Shown in pieces: positions 8,117-16,368 of a DNA stretch of 64,000 nucleotides. Source of the stretch: Devosia sp. GTDB lineage: Bacteria; Pseudomonadota; Alphaproteobacteria; Rhizobiales; Devosiaceae. Position 1 is the stretch's first letter; every line of letters starts with the position of its first letter. Location of the stretch: assembly GCF_028290625.1 (NCBI RefSeq), contig NZ_JAQGJM010000027.1, positions 186,001 through 250,000 of the forward strand, written 5' to 3'. Below the pieces are notes generated by a model. That model was given only the letters and a program-made list of their open reading frames with translations. It ran no database searches and was not told where the DNA came from. The position numbers and the translations under genes were made by a program.

Positions 8117-8256
8117 GTCGCGCGACTTCCTGCCGCTAGTGCGCCTACGGTGCCAGCAAGGCAGCGCTGAACAATCTGTGTGAGGCGCTGCAGCCTGATC
8201 TGGCACGCCATGGCGTGAGGCTGTCGGTGATCACTCCAGGCTTCGTCGACACGCCA
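8117..8256 (+). pseudogene. Remnant of a short-chain dehydrogenase/reductase gene
   Basis: Translation from 8143 gives AYGASKAALNNLCEALQPDL followed by ARHGVRLSVITPGFVDTP, the catalytic YxxxK helix and the downstream PG motif of a classical short-chain dehydrogenase. Just upstream, a different reading frame (8117-8142) gives VARLPAASA, the loop that normally precedes YGASK, so a frameshift separates the two. The Rossmann N-terminal half and the C-terminal end are missing, and similarity stops at DTP about 70 bases before the next gene's stop codon. This gene fragment accounts for most of the 319-base stretch between 8010 and 8325; I see nothing else there. Confidence 0.75.
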
Positions 8257-8325
8257 AATCCCGATTGGAAAAGAAGTCAACGACGCCTTCTCCCCCACAG
8301 GATGCCAAGAATAGCGGCAAGAGCT

Positions 8326-10887
8326 TCAGCTTCTCGGTTTGAGGTTTTCGGGGTCGTAGAGGGGCTTGTAGCCGACGCTGGCGACTTCGGCGCGGTAGGT
8401 TTCGCCAAAATATTCCAGGGTCAGTTCCCGGCCCACCTGGCAATAATCCCATGGCAGATAGGCCAGGGCGATGTTCTTGCCGATGGTCGGACCATAGGCG
8501 ACCGAACTGGTGAAGGAGCGACGGCCAAGGGCGTCGACCAGGGTCTCTCCCGTCGCCGGGTCCATGACTGGCATGATGCCGACCGGGAAGCGAGCCACGC
8601 CCTTGCTGTCCACATTATCGGTCATGACCAGCGTGCAGAGCATGGCCGGCTGGTGGTCGCGCTCCTTGTATTCGATGTGCTTGGCCTTGCCGCGGAAGTC
8701 AGCTTCCTTGACCTTGGGGCGGGCCAGGTCGGCTTCCATCAGGTTGTATTCGGTCAGGAGGTCGGCGTTCTGCAGGCGCAGGCTCTTTTCCATGCGGCGG
8801 GTATTGGCATAGGTCTCGACGCCCACGGCGATGACGCCGGTCGAGCGAAGGGCGTCCCAGACGGCAAGCCCATCCTCGTAGGCCATGTGGAGTTCCCAGC
8901 CCTGTTCGCCCACATAGGAAATCCGGAACGCGGTGACCGATTTGCCGGCAATAGTCAGCGGCTTGATCGCCGCAAAGGGGAAGTTTTCCGGCAGCAGGAC
9001 GCTGGGGTCTTGGAGCAGCTTGCTCAGGTTTTCGCGGGCATTGGGGCCCCAGATGCCGACGGTGATGTACTTTTCCGATACATCGGTAATGGTGACGTCG
9101 AGGCCGCGATCCTGGGCAATGCGGCGCATATAGTGATAGTCGCGCGGGCCGGCGTCGGCGCCGTTGACCATGCGAATACGGTCGGCCATGCGGATGATCG
9201 TGAAGTCGGCACGGACCATGCCCTCATCGTCGAGGAAGTGGGTGTAGATGCCCTTGCCGATATTGGCGTCGCCGCCGATTTTTGCGGCGCAGAGCCACTC
9301 CATCAGCGCGACGTGATCCGGGCCCTCGATATCGCAGATGGCGAAGTGCGAAAGATTGATGATGCCGCAATTTTCGGTCAGTTCGAGATGTTCGGCATTG
9401 GACACGCGCCAGAAGTGGCGGTTGTCCCATTCGTTTTCTCGCAACGGAACGCGATCACCGTATTTTTCCAGCAGGTGCTCGTTGGCCGCATAGCCATGCG
9501 CCCGTTCCCAGCCGCCCAGCTCCATGAAGTAGCCGCCAAGTTCTTTTTCGCGCTCGTGGAACGGCGAGCGGCGGATGCCGCGACCGCCGGCAAAGGGTTC
9601 GCGCGGATGAACCGGCGGGTTGTAGATCTTGCGCGCCGTCTCGGTGCAGCGCTCCTCGATGAATTTCTCCTCCAGCTGGAAGCTGCTGAAGCGGGCGTAG
9701 TCGATCTTGTTGTGATCGATCGCGGTGCGGCCGTCGGTCATCCAATCGGCGATGAGCTTGCCCATGCCGGGGCCATCCTTGACCCAGATGCCAACCGCGT
9801 ACCACAGGCCGCGCACCTTCTGGCTTTCGCCCATTGAAGGGCCGCCATCGGTGGTGGTCTGCAGCAGGCCGTTGAAGGAATGCCCCTCGTTGTAGCCGAG
9901 TTCGCCCAGGATCGGCGTCAGCTCCATGGCGCGCTCGAGCGGCTCGATCACCTGCTCCATTTCGAGGTCGCGCTGCGAGGGAGACAGGCGCGCCTGCTCC
10001 TTTTCGAGCAACTCGCGCGGATGCACCAGGCGCGGATTGTGCTCCTCGTAATAGCCCCACTCGATCTGGCCGCCTTCGGCAGACTTCGGATCGCCAGTAT
10101 CGCGCAGATAGGCGGAATTGCCCTGGTCGCGCAGCAGCGGATAGCCGATCTCCGCGCCGGTATCGGCAAAGGCGTTGTATGGGCCGAAAAAGGTCAGCGG
10201 ATGGTCCACCGGCATGACTGGCAGGTCTTCCCCCGCCATCTCAGCAATCAGCCGGCCCCAGAGACCGGCGCAGACGATGACATGGTCAGCCAGAATCGTG
10301 CCGCGGTCGGTGACGACACCCTTGATGCGACCTTCTTCGATGTCGAGCGAGCGGGCCGAGGTATTGGCAAAGCTCTGCAGCTTGCCGGCGTCCACGGCCT
10401 GGTCCACCAGCCTGCCGGCTACGGTCTGCGAGCGCGGAATGACGAGGCCCGCATCGGGATCCCACAGCCCGCCCTGGATCAGGCTCTCCTCCACCAGCGG
10501 CATCTTCTGCTTGATCTCGGCCGGATCGATCAGCCGTGCCCGCGTGCCAAAGGCCTTGCCCGAAGCCACCTTGCGCTTGATCTCGTCCATGCGGGCATCA
10601 TCGCCGACGCGGGCGACTTCGAGGCCGCCGACGCGGGCGTAGTGGCCCATCTTGTCGAAGAAATCGATCGAATAGAGCGTGGTCCAGCAGCTCAGGAAAT
10701 CATGGCTGGTAGCGTAGCAGAAGTCGGAAGCATGGGCGGTCGAGCCGATATCGGTGGGAATGCCCGATTTGTCGATGCCCACGATATCGTCCCAGCCGCG
10801 CTCGACCAGATGGTGCGCAATCGAAGCGCCCACAATCCCGCCCAGGCCGACGATAACGACCCGTGCTTTTTCGGGAAACGGTGCCAT
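8326..10887 (-). CDS. FAD-GcvT demethylating dehydrogenase, dimethylglycine dehydrogenase-like
   Basis: An 853-residue fusion of an N-terminal FAD/DAO oxidoreductase and a C-terminal GcvT folate-binding domain, as in dimethylglycine and sarcosine dehydrogenases. The dinucleotide-binding motif VVIVGLGGIVGASIAHHL lies at residues 10-27. His52 in GSTAHASD matches the histidine that binds FAD covalently in dimethylglycine oxidase. The GcvT part runs from about residue 420 to the end (GPDHVALMEWL, SYVGEQGWELH). It is expected to remove a methyl group from dimethylglycine, pass electrons onward and deliver the one-carbon unit to THF. It is last in the etfB-etfA-purU operon, and the ETF genes argue for dehydrogenase rather than oxidase chemistry. 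A related N-methylamine substrate is possible. Confidence 0.85.
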   Translation of the reverse strand: MAPFPEKARVVIVGLGGIVGASIAHHLVERGWDDIVGIDKSGIPTDIGSTAHASDFCYATSHDFLSCWTTLYSIDFFDKMGHYARVGGLEVARVGDDARMDEIKRKVASGKAFGTRARLIDPAEIKQKMPLVEESLIQGGLWDPDAGLVIPRSQTVAGRLVDQAVDAGKLQSFANTSARSLDIEEGRIKGVVTDRGTILADHVIVCAGLWGRLIAEMAGEDLPVMPVDHPLTFFGPYNAFADTGAEIGYPLLRDQGNSAYLRDTGDPKSAEGGQIEWGYYEEHNPRLVHPRELLEKEQARLSPSQRDLEMEQVIEPLERAMELTPILGELGYNEGHSFNGLLQTTTDGGPSMGESQKVRGLWYAVGIWVKDGPGMGKLIADWMTDGRTAIDHNKIDYARFSSFQLEEKFIEERCTETARKIYNPPVHPREPFAGGRGIRRSPFHEREKELGGYFMELGGWERAHGYAANEHLLEKYGDRVPLRENEWDNRHFWRVSNAEHLELTENCGIINLSHFAICDIEGPDHVALMEWLCAAKIGGDANIGKGIYTHFLDDEGMVRADFTIIRMADRIRMVNGADAGPRDYHYMRRIAQDRGLDVTITDVSEKYITVGIWGPNARENLSKLLQDPSVLLPENFPFAAIKPLTIAGKSVTAFRISYVGEQGWELHMAYEDGLAVWDALRSTGVIAVGVETYANTRRMEKSLRLQNADLLTEYNLMEADLARPKVKEADFRGKAKHIEYKERDHQPAMLCTLVMTDNVDSKGVARFPVGIMPVMDPATGETLVDALGRRSFTSSVAYGPTIGKNIALAYLPWDYCQVGRELTLEYFGETYRAEVASVGYKPLYDPENLKPRS

Positions 10888-10932
10888 TTTGAAATCACTC
10901 CGAATTGGTGGGCAAGGCAGACGGCTACGCAA

Positions 10933-11790
10933 TCACTGCGTGAAGACGACGGTCCGATGATGGTTGAGCATGACTCGGCCCTCAAGGTGAAACTTCACCG
11001 CGCGAGCCAGCACACGCGATTCGATATCGCGACCGGCGGCGACGAAATCTTCCGTCGTCATGGCGTGGCTGACGCGCTCGGTTTCCTGCTCGATGATCGG
11101 GCCTTCGTCGAGATCGGCCGTCACATAGTGGCCCGTCGCGCCGATCAGCTTCACGCCGCGTTCGTGGGCCTGATGATAGGGCTTTGCGCCTTTGAAGCTC
11201 GGTAGAAAGGAGTGATGGATGTTGATGATCATACCAAACAGCCGGTTCGACAGGTCATTGGACAGAACCTGCATGTAACGCGCCAGAACCACCAGCTCGG
11301 CGCCGGTTTCCTTGACCAGTTCTATCAACTGCTCTTCACGCTCGGCCTTGTTCTCCTTGGTCACCGGCCAATAGTGATAGGGAATGCCTTCATGCTCGGT
11401 CGTAGCGCGGGAATCCTCGTGGTTGGACACGACACCCGCGACCTCGGCATTCAGCCAGCCGACCTTGATCTGGTAGAGGATGTGCAGCAGGCCGTGATCG
11501 AACTTGGAGACCATGATGATGATCTTGGGCCGCCGCGACAGGTCCTCGATCTTGAGTTTCATGTCAAAGCGATCGACGGCCGGCTTCAGGGCCAGCTCCA
11601 GCATATCCCTGGTCGTCGCAAGGGGTACCGCAAAGGCAATGCGCAAGAACAGTTGGTTGATCGGGCGGTCGCAGAACTGGTTGGATTCAAGAATGTTGGC
11701 GCCACGCGCGGCCAGTGCGGTGGTTATGGCTGCCACGATGCCCGGCTGGTCAAGACAGGTCAGTTTCAGGATGAACTTATGCTCGGTCAT
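10933..11790 (-). CDS. purU: Formyltetrahydrofolate deformylase
   Basis: A 285-residue enzyme hydrolysing 10-formyl-THF to formate and THF. An N-terminal ACT domain (residues 1-80, LTCLDQPGIVAAIT) is followed by a formyltransferase-fold hydrolase with NIHHSFLPSFKGAKPYHQA and GATGHYVTADLDEGPIIEQ; the Asn-His-Asp catalytic set is intact. It lies 23 bases after etfA and 45 bases before the demethylating dehydrogenase. Known logic: one-carbon units released by betaine, dimethylglycine and sarcosine demethylation load THF, and PurU regenerates free THF. Placement in this operon points to catabolic service rather than purine synthesis. Confidence 0.95.
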   Translation of the reverse strand: MTEHKFILKLTCLDQPGIVAAITTALAARGANILESNQFCDRPINQLFLRIAFAVPLATTRDMLELALKPAVDRFDMKLKIEDLSRRPKIIIMVSKFDHGLLHILYQIKVGWLNAEVAGVVSNHEDSRATTEHEGIPYHYWPVTKENKAEREEQLIELVKETGAELVVLARYMQVLSNDLSNRLFGMIINIHHSFLPSFKGAKPYHQAHERGVKLIGATGHYVTADLDEGPIIEQETERVSHAMTTEDFVAAGRDIESRVLARAVKFHLEGRVMLNHHRTVVFTQ

Positions 11791-11813
11791 CGTGGGTTCC
11801 AGTCGGATTGGGG

Positions 11814-12743
11814 CTAGAGCTGGCGCTCGAGTTCGGGAAGCAGCTCAAACAGGTCACCCACAAGGCCGTAATCGGCGATCGCGAAGATCGGGGCATCTTC
11901 ATCCTTGTTGATGGCGACGATAACCTTGGCGTCCTTCATGCCCGCCAGATGCTGGATGGCACCCGAGATGCCGACGGCAATGTAGAGGTCTGGCGCCACG
12001 ATCTTGCCGGTCTGCCCGACCTGCCAATCGTTCGGCGCGTAGCCGGCGTCGACGGCAGCGCGCGAGGCGCCGACGGCCGCGCCGAGCTTGTCGGCAATCG
12101 GCAGGATGAACTCGCGGAACTTCTCCAGCGAGCCCAGGGCGCGGCCACCGGAAATGACCACCCGGGCCGAACCAAGCTCGGGGCGTTCCGTCTTGGCGAT
12201 TCTGTTCTCGAGGAATACGGAAAGCCCGCGATCGGCAACCGCCGCCACCGCTTCGACCGAAACTGCCGCTCCGGTGCCGGCGGCCGCAAAGCCTGCGGTG
12301 CGGACGGTGATGACCTTCTTGGCATCGCTCGATTGGACGGTCTGGATGGCATTGCCGGCGTAGATCGGCCGCTTGAAGGTGTCGGTCGATACGACCTCGA
12401 CGATTTCGGAAACCTGCATGACATCGAGCAGGGCGGCGACACGCGGAAATACGCTCTTGCCCGTGGTGGTCGCGGCCGCCACGAACACGTCATAGCCCCC
12501 GGCCAGCGAAACAATCAGGTCGGCCAGCGGCTCGGCCAATTGATTTTCCAGTGCATCGCTCTCGGCCAGCAGCACCTTGCGCACGCCAGCCAGCTTAGCG
12601 GCCGCGTCGGCGGCCCCTTGGGCGCCCTTGCCGGCCACCAGAATATCGATATCGCCACCAATCTGCGCGGCGGCGGTCAGCGCACGCGCCGTCAGGTCGG
12701 AGACGGTTGCATTGTCATGTTCGGCGAGAAGTAGGATAGCCAT
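11814..12743 (-). CDS. etfA: Electron transfer flavoprotein alpha subunit
   Basis: A 309-residue ETF alpha subunit carrying the FAD site. The C-terminal half holds the family signature: [76 protein letters not shown] longer in-frame opening runs upstream into etfB, but ATG 12743 with GAGGAC upstream is the natural start 20 bases after etfB. Together with EtfB it should shuttle electrons from the dimethylglycine dehydrogenase-like enzyme to an ETF:ubiquinone oxidoreductase that is not in this window. Confidence 0.95.
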   Translation of the reverse strand: MAILLLAEHDNATVSDLTARALTAAAQIGGDIDILVAGKGAQGAADAAAKLAGVRKVLLAESDALENQLAEPLADLIVSLAGGYDVFVAAATTTGKSVFPRVAALLDVMQVSEIVEVVSTDTFKRPIYAGNAIQTVQSSDAKKVITVRTAGFAAAGTGAAVSVEAVAAVADRGLSVFLENRIAKTERPELGSARVVISGGRALGSLEKFREFILPIADKLGAAVGASRAAVDAGYAPNDWQVGQTGKIVAPDLYIAVGISGAIQHLAGMKDAKVIVAINKDEDAPIFAIADYGLVGDLFELLPELERQL

Positions 12744-12763
12744 GTTTGTGTCCTCGCTCGGGA

Positions 12764-13513
12764 TCAGATGACGCGGGCTTCGTTGCGCAGCTTGTCGACC
12801 AGTTCGGCGACGCTCCCGACCTTGATGCCTGCCTTGCGCGTACCGGGCTCCTCGGTCCTGAGCACCTTGAGCCGTGGCTCGACGTTGACGCCGTAATCGG
12901 CGGCGGTCTTTTCTTCGAGCGGCTTCTTCTTGGCCTTCATGATATTGGGCAGCGAGGCGTAGCGGGGCTCGTTGAGGCGCAGGTCTGCGGTGACGATCGT
13001 GGGCAGCGACACCTCGATGGACTGCAATCCACCATCGACTTCGCGCAGCACCACGGCCTTGTCGTCGCCCAGTTCGAGCTTGGAGGCGAAGGTCGCCTGC
13101 GACCATCCCAGCAGCGCCGACAGCATCTGCCCGGTCTGGTTGGCATCATCGTCGATCGCCTGCTTGCCCAGGATGACTAGACGGGGCGCTTCCGCCTCGA
13201 CCACGCCCTTGAGCAGCTTGGCGACCGTGAGCGGCTCCACGGCACCATCGACTTTGATCAGGATGGCACGATCTGCGCCCATGGCGAGGGCCGCCCGCAG
13301 CGTGTCCTGCGCCTGCGCAGGACCGATGGAGACCACCACGATCTCGGTGACCTTGCCGGCTTCCTTGAGACGGATGGCTTCCTCGACGGCGATTTCGTCG
13401 AAGGGGTTCATCGACATCTTCACATTGGCCAGGTCGACGCCTGAACCATCAGCCTTGACGCGGATTTTCACGTTGAAGTCGACCACGCGTTTGACGGGCA
13501 CCAAGACTTTCAT
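12764..13513 (-). CDS. etfB: Electron transfer flavoprotein beta subunit
   Basis: A 249-residue ETF beta subunit: [19 protein letters not shown] at the start, [17 protein letters not shown], the AMP-binding region [17 protein letters not shown], and the recognition-loop segment [33 protein letters not shown] 13513 is preferred over an in-frame start 14 codons upstream because family members begin MKVLV. It is first in the leftward etfB-etfA-purU-demethylase operon, and its promoter shares the 123-base gap with a divergent GlxA-family regulator. Confidence 0.95.
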   Translation of the reverse strand: MKVLVPVKRVVDFNVKIRVKADGSGVDLANVKMSMNPFDEIAVEEAIRLKEAGKVTEIVVVSIGPAQAQDTLRAALAMGADRAILIKVDGAVEPLTVAKLLKGVVEAEAPRLVILGKQAIDDDANQTGQMLSALLGWSQATFASKLELGDDKAVVLREVDGGLQSIEVSLPTIVTADLRLNEPRYASLPNIMKAKKKPLEEKTAADYGVNVEPRLKVLRTEEPGTRKAGIKVGSVAELVDKLRNEARVI

Positions 13514-13544
13514 TTGCAATCCATTCTGACGGTCTTGCAGGGAG

Positions 13545-13587
13545 CATTGCGACACTTTTTGCGGCTTGCCCAGAACGTTTGCGTCAA
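13545..13587 (-). promoter_or_regulatory. Two-part candidate operator upstream of etfB
   Basis: Read in the direction of etfB transcription, TTGACGCAAACGT (complement of 13575-13587) is followed after 20 bases by TGTCGCAATG (complement of 13545-13554). The same two blocks in the same order, 19 bases apart, occur upstream of soxB at 14729-14770. The shared core TG(A/T)CGCAA in each block suggests a direct-repeat site for an AraC-type regulator. The adjacent divergent GlxA-family gene is the obvious candidate; that link is inference. Confidence 0.6.
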
Positions 13588-13636
13588 TCCTGGATTAGCG
13601 ATACGACATGGACGCCATGAAAATCGGGGGAATGCG

Positions 13637-14692
13637 ATGGACGTCAGGACGGGCGGTAACCGGACAAATGCGACGTCTGCCAAATCCTTCAGGCCGCGCC
13701 CGGAAGGGCTGCGCCTTTCGGTCGGGTTCATCCTTGCCAAGCGCTTCACGCTTTGCGCCTTCGCCAATTTCGTCGATGTCCTGCGCCTGGCCGCCGACGA
13801 GGGCGATCGCAGCCGACCCATCATGTGCGGCTGGACCGTGTTGTCCGATACCATGAACGCCGTGCCCTCGAGCAGCGGCATCACCGTGCAGCCCAATGAA
13901 CGGCTCGGGGACCCGACCAAATTCGACTACATCGTCGTCATCGGCGGCGTCATGGATGACATGTCGGGCCTGGGTGCCGAATATACTGCCTATCTCGAAA
14001 GAGCCGCCGCGGCCGGCGTTCCTCTGGTCGGGGTCTGCACCGGCGGTTTCCTGCTGCACAAGGCCGGCTTGATGAAAGGCTATCGTTGCTGCGTCAGCTG
14101 GTTTCACCACGCCGATTTTCTCGAACAGTTCGACGGACTTGACCCCGTCTCCGACCAGATCTTCATCGATGACGGTGCCCGGCTGACCTGTTCGGGCGGC
14201 GCCAGTTCGGCCCATCTTGCGGCCTACCTGGTGGAAAAGCATGTGGGCCGTGCCCAGGCCAGCAAGAGCCTCCACATCATGATCATCGACGACGCGTTGC
14301 GGCCCGAAAAGCCACAGCCCGGCGTGCCCATGGGGATTTCGACACGCGACCCGATGGTCATGCGCGCGCTCCTGCTGATGCAGCAGAACATCGACAATCC
14401 GCTGTCGGTGACTGAGCTGGCGCGGCGCATGGGCAACAGCAAGCGCCAGCTTGAACGCCATTTCCGTGCGGCTCTCGGCGCCTCGCCACAAGCGGCGTTC
14501 CTGCAGATCCGCCTGACATTGGCCCATCATCTCATCGAGACCACGGACAAGTCGGTCGCGGCCATCGCTGTCGAATGCGGCTTTTGCGACTCGTCACACC
14601 TGAGCCGGATGTTCCGCCAGCGCTTCGACAGCACGCCCCACGAGATTCGCAAGAAAACGCCGGGCAAGATGCGCGAACTCGAATTGGCCTGA
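13637..14692 (+). CDS. GlxA-family (DJ-1/PfpI plus AraC HTH) transcriptional regulator
   Basis: A 351-residue regulator with a DJ-1/PfpI-like ligand domain (about residues 25-215; note DYIVVIGGVMDD and VGVCTGGFLLHKAG around the nucleophile-elbow cysteine) and a C-terminal AraC double helix-turn-helix (about 235-335; NPLSVTELARRMGNSKRQLERHFRAALG and AAIAVECGFCDSSHLSRMFRQRF). ATG 13637 with GGGGGA upstream is chosen; a longer reading frame exists but its 41 extra residues are not family-like. Pseudomonas relatives (GbdR, SouR, CdhR) sense betaine-pathway intermediates. It sits between the etf operon and soxBDAG, both preceded by the same two-part motif, so control of both operons is likely. Confidence 0.87.
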   Translation: MDVRTGGNRTNATSAKSFRPRPEGLRLSVGFILAKRFTLCAFANFVDVLRLAADEGDRSRPIMCGWTVLSDTMNAVPSSSGITVQPNERLGDPTKFDYIVVIGGVMDDMSGLGAEYTAYLERAAAAGVPLVGVCTGGFLLHKAGLMKGYRCCVSWFHHADFLEQFDGLDPVSDQIFIDDGARLTCSGGASSAHLAAYLVEKHVGRAQASKSLHIMIIDDALRPEKPQPGVPMGISTRDPMVMRALLLMQQNIDNPLSVTELARRMGNSKRQLERHFRAALGASPQAAFLQIRLTLAHHLIETTDKSVAAIAVECGFCDSSHLSRMFRQRFDSTPHEIRKKTPGKMRELELA

Positions 14693-14728
14693 CCGTCGCA
14701 GTCGTCCTGTCGTTTACCTGCGACCCGT

Positions 14729-14770
14729 TTGACGCAAACGTCCTGTCTTGCCGGCCGCGATGTCGCAATG
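14729..14770 (+). promoter_or_regulatory. Two-part candidate operator upstream of soxB
   Basis: TTGACGCAAACGT at 14729-14741 and TGTCGCAATG at 14761-14770, 19 bases apart, lie 31-72 bases before the soxB ATG. Both blocks recur upstream of etfB in the same orientation relative to the controlled operon. The first block is also part of the perfect inverted repeat GTTTG-N3-CAAAC (14727-14739). A further 9-base direct repeat CGTCCTGTC occurs at 14703 and 14739. The binding protein is not proven. Confidence 0.6.
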
Positions 14771-14800
14771 ATACCCCAAGTCTGTCGTCCGAGGTGAGCA

Positions 14801-16054
14801 ATGACCCGCTTTTCGTTTCCGTCACTGCTGGCCAATGCCCTGACGGGCAACAAGAACTGGAAACCCCAATGGCCCGATGCGGAGCCCAAGGCCGAGTATG
14901 ATGTCATCATCGTCGGCGCGGGCGGTCACGGGCTGGGCGCCGCCTATTATCTTGCCAAGGAACACGGCATCACCAATGTGGCGGTGATCGAAAAGGGCTG
15001 GCTCGGCGGCGGCAATACCGGCCGCAACACCACGATCATCCGCTCGAACTATCTCTATGACGAAAGCGCGATGCTCTACGAGCATTCGATGAAGCTCTGG
15101 GAGGGCCTCACACAGGAGCTCAACTACAACGTCATGTTCTCGCAGCGCGGCGTGATGATGCTGGCGCATAACGTGCACGACGTGCAGAGCTTCAAGCGCC
15201 ACGTCCATTCCAACCGCCTCAACGGCATCGACAACGAATGGCTGACCGCTGAGCAGGCGCAGGAATTCTGCCCGCCGCTCAATATTTCGCCTGACGCACG
15301 CTATCCCGTCATGGGCGCGGCCCTGCAGCGTCGCGGCGGGGTCGCCCGCCACGATGCCGTGGCCTGGGGCTATGCGCGCGGCGCGACCGCGCGAGGCGTC
15401 GATATCATCCAGAACTGTCCTGTCACCGCCATTCGCCGCGATGCATCGGGTAAGGTCATCGGCGTCGATACGGCGCGCGGTTTCATCAAGGCCAAGAAGG
15501 TCGCCGTCTCCGCCGCCGGCAACACCTCGGTGGTGATGGACTCCGCCGGCGTCCGCCTGCCGCTCGAAAGCTATCCGCTGCAGGCGCTGGTGTCCGAGCC
15601 GGTCAAGCCGATCTTTCCCTGCGTGGTCATGTCCAACACCGTGCATGCCTACATTTCGCAGTCCGACAAGGGCGAACTGGTCATCGGCTCGGGCACCGAC
15701 CAATATGTGTCCTACAGCCAGCGCGGCGGCCTGCCGCTGATCGAGCACACCGTCGCCGCCATCTGCGAAATCTTCCCGATGTTCACCCGCATGCGCATGC
15801 TGCGCAAATGGGGCGGTATCGTCGACGTAACCCCCGATCGCTCGCCGATCCTGGGCAAGACCCCGGTGCCGGGGCTCTATGTGAATTGCGGCTGGGGAAC
15901 CGGCGGGTTCAAGGCCACGCCCGGTTCGGCCCATGTCTTCGCCCATACCATCGCCCGCGACGAACCCCATCCGATCAATGCACCATTCACGCTGGAGCGG
16001 TTCACCACCGGCCGGTTGATCGACGAGGCTGCCGCCGCAGCCGTCGCGCACTAG
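14801..16054 (+). CDS. soxB: Heterotetrameric sarcosine oxidase beta subunit
   Basis: A 417-residue flavoprotein subunit. The FAD-binding motif [19 protein letters not shown] lies near residue 34, and [18 protein letters not shown] is a family hallmark. His184 in [11 protein letters not shown] corresponds to the histidine that covalently holds FMN at the alpha/beta interface. It is first in soxB-soxD-soxA-soxG, the standard order. The complex oxidises sarcosine to glycine, forming 5,10-methylene-THF when THF is present and making hydrogen peroxide. Confidence 0.95.
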   Translation: MTRFSFPSLLANALTGNKNWKPQWPDAEPKAEYDVIIVGAGGHGLGAAYYLAKEHGITNVAVIEKGWLGGGNTGRNTTIIRSNYLYDESAMLYEHSMKLWEGLTQELNYNVMFSQRGVMMLAHNVHDVQSFKRHVHSNRLNGIDNEWLTAEQAQEFCPPLNISPDARYPVMGAALQRRGGVARHDAVAWGYARGATARGVDIIQNCPVTAIRRDASGKVIGVDTARGFIKAKKVAVSAAGNTSVVMDSAGVRLPLESYPLQALVSEPVKPIFPCVVMSNTVHAYISQSDKGELVIGSGTDQYVSYSQRGGLPLIEHTVAAICEIFPMFTRMRMLRKWGGIVDVTPDRSPILGKTPVPGLYVNCGWGTGGFKATPGSAHVFAHTIARDEPHPINAPFTLERFTTGRLIDEAAAAAVAH

Positions 16055-16065
16055 GAGGGCACACC

Positions 16066-16368
16066 ATGCTGCTGATCCGCTGTCCCTATTGCGAAGCTGA
16101 ACGCCCCGAGGTGGAATTTACCTATGGGGGGCAGGCGCACATTGCCCGTCCGCAGAATCCATCGGCCACGACGGACGACGAGTGGCGCGACTTTCTCTAC
16201 ATCCGCGCCAATCCGCGCGGCATTCACTACGAACGTTGGCGCCACATGCATGGCTGCGGCCGCTTCTTCAATGCGGTCCGCGACACCGTTACCGACAAGT
16301 TCGTGATGACCTACAAGGCTGGGCTGCCACGCCCCGATCAGGCTGAACTCGAGGCCGCGCGCTCATGA
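16066..16368 (+). CDS. soxD: Sarcosine oxidase delta subunit
   Basis: A 100-residue small subunit that binds a structural zinc. The metal ligands are visible in MLLIRCPYCEAERPEVEF (two cysteines), His residues downstream, and HMHGCGRFFNAVRDT. TAGGAGGG lies seven bases before the ATG, 11 bases after soxB, and its stop overlaps the soxA start by four bases (ATGA). Length and motif spacing are normal for SoxD. Confidence 0.94.
   Translation: MLLIRCPYCEAERPEVEFTYGGQAHIARPQNPSATTDDEWRDFLYIRANPRGIHYERWRHMHGCGRFFNAVRDTVTDKFVMTYKAGLPRPDQAELEAARS

Noticed and set aside
8215-9837. A 540-codon rightward open frame opposite the demethylating dehydrogenase gene
   Set aside because: It is a GC-driven shadow of the minus-strand FAD-GcvT gene. 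Its first residues belong to the short-chain dehydrogenase remnant and the rest has no family pattern.
12764-13106. Extension of etfA upstream to 13106
   Set aside because: The extra residues are out-of-frame etfB sequence; ETF alpha proteins begin at the [11 protein letters not shown] start with its own ribosome site.
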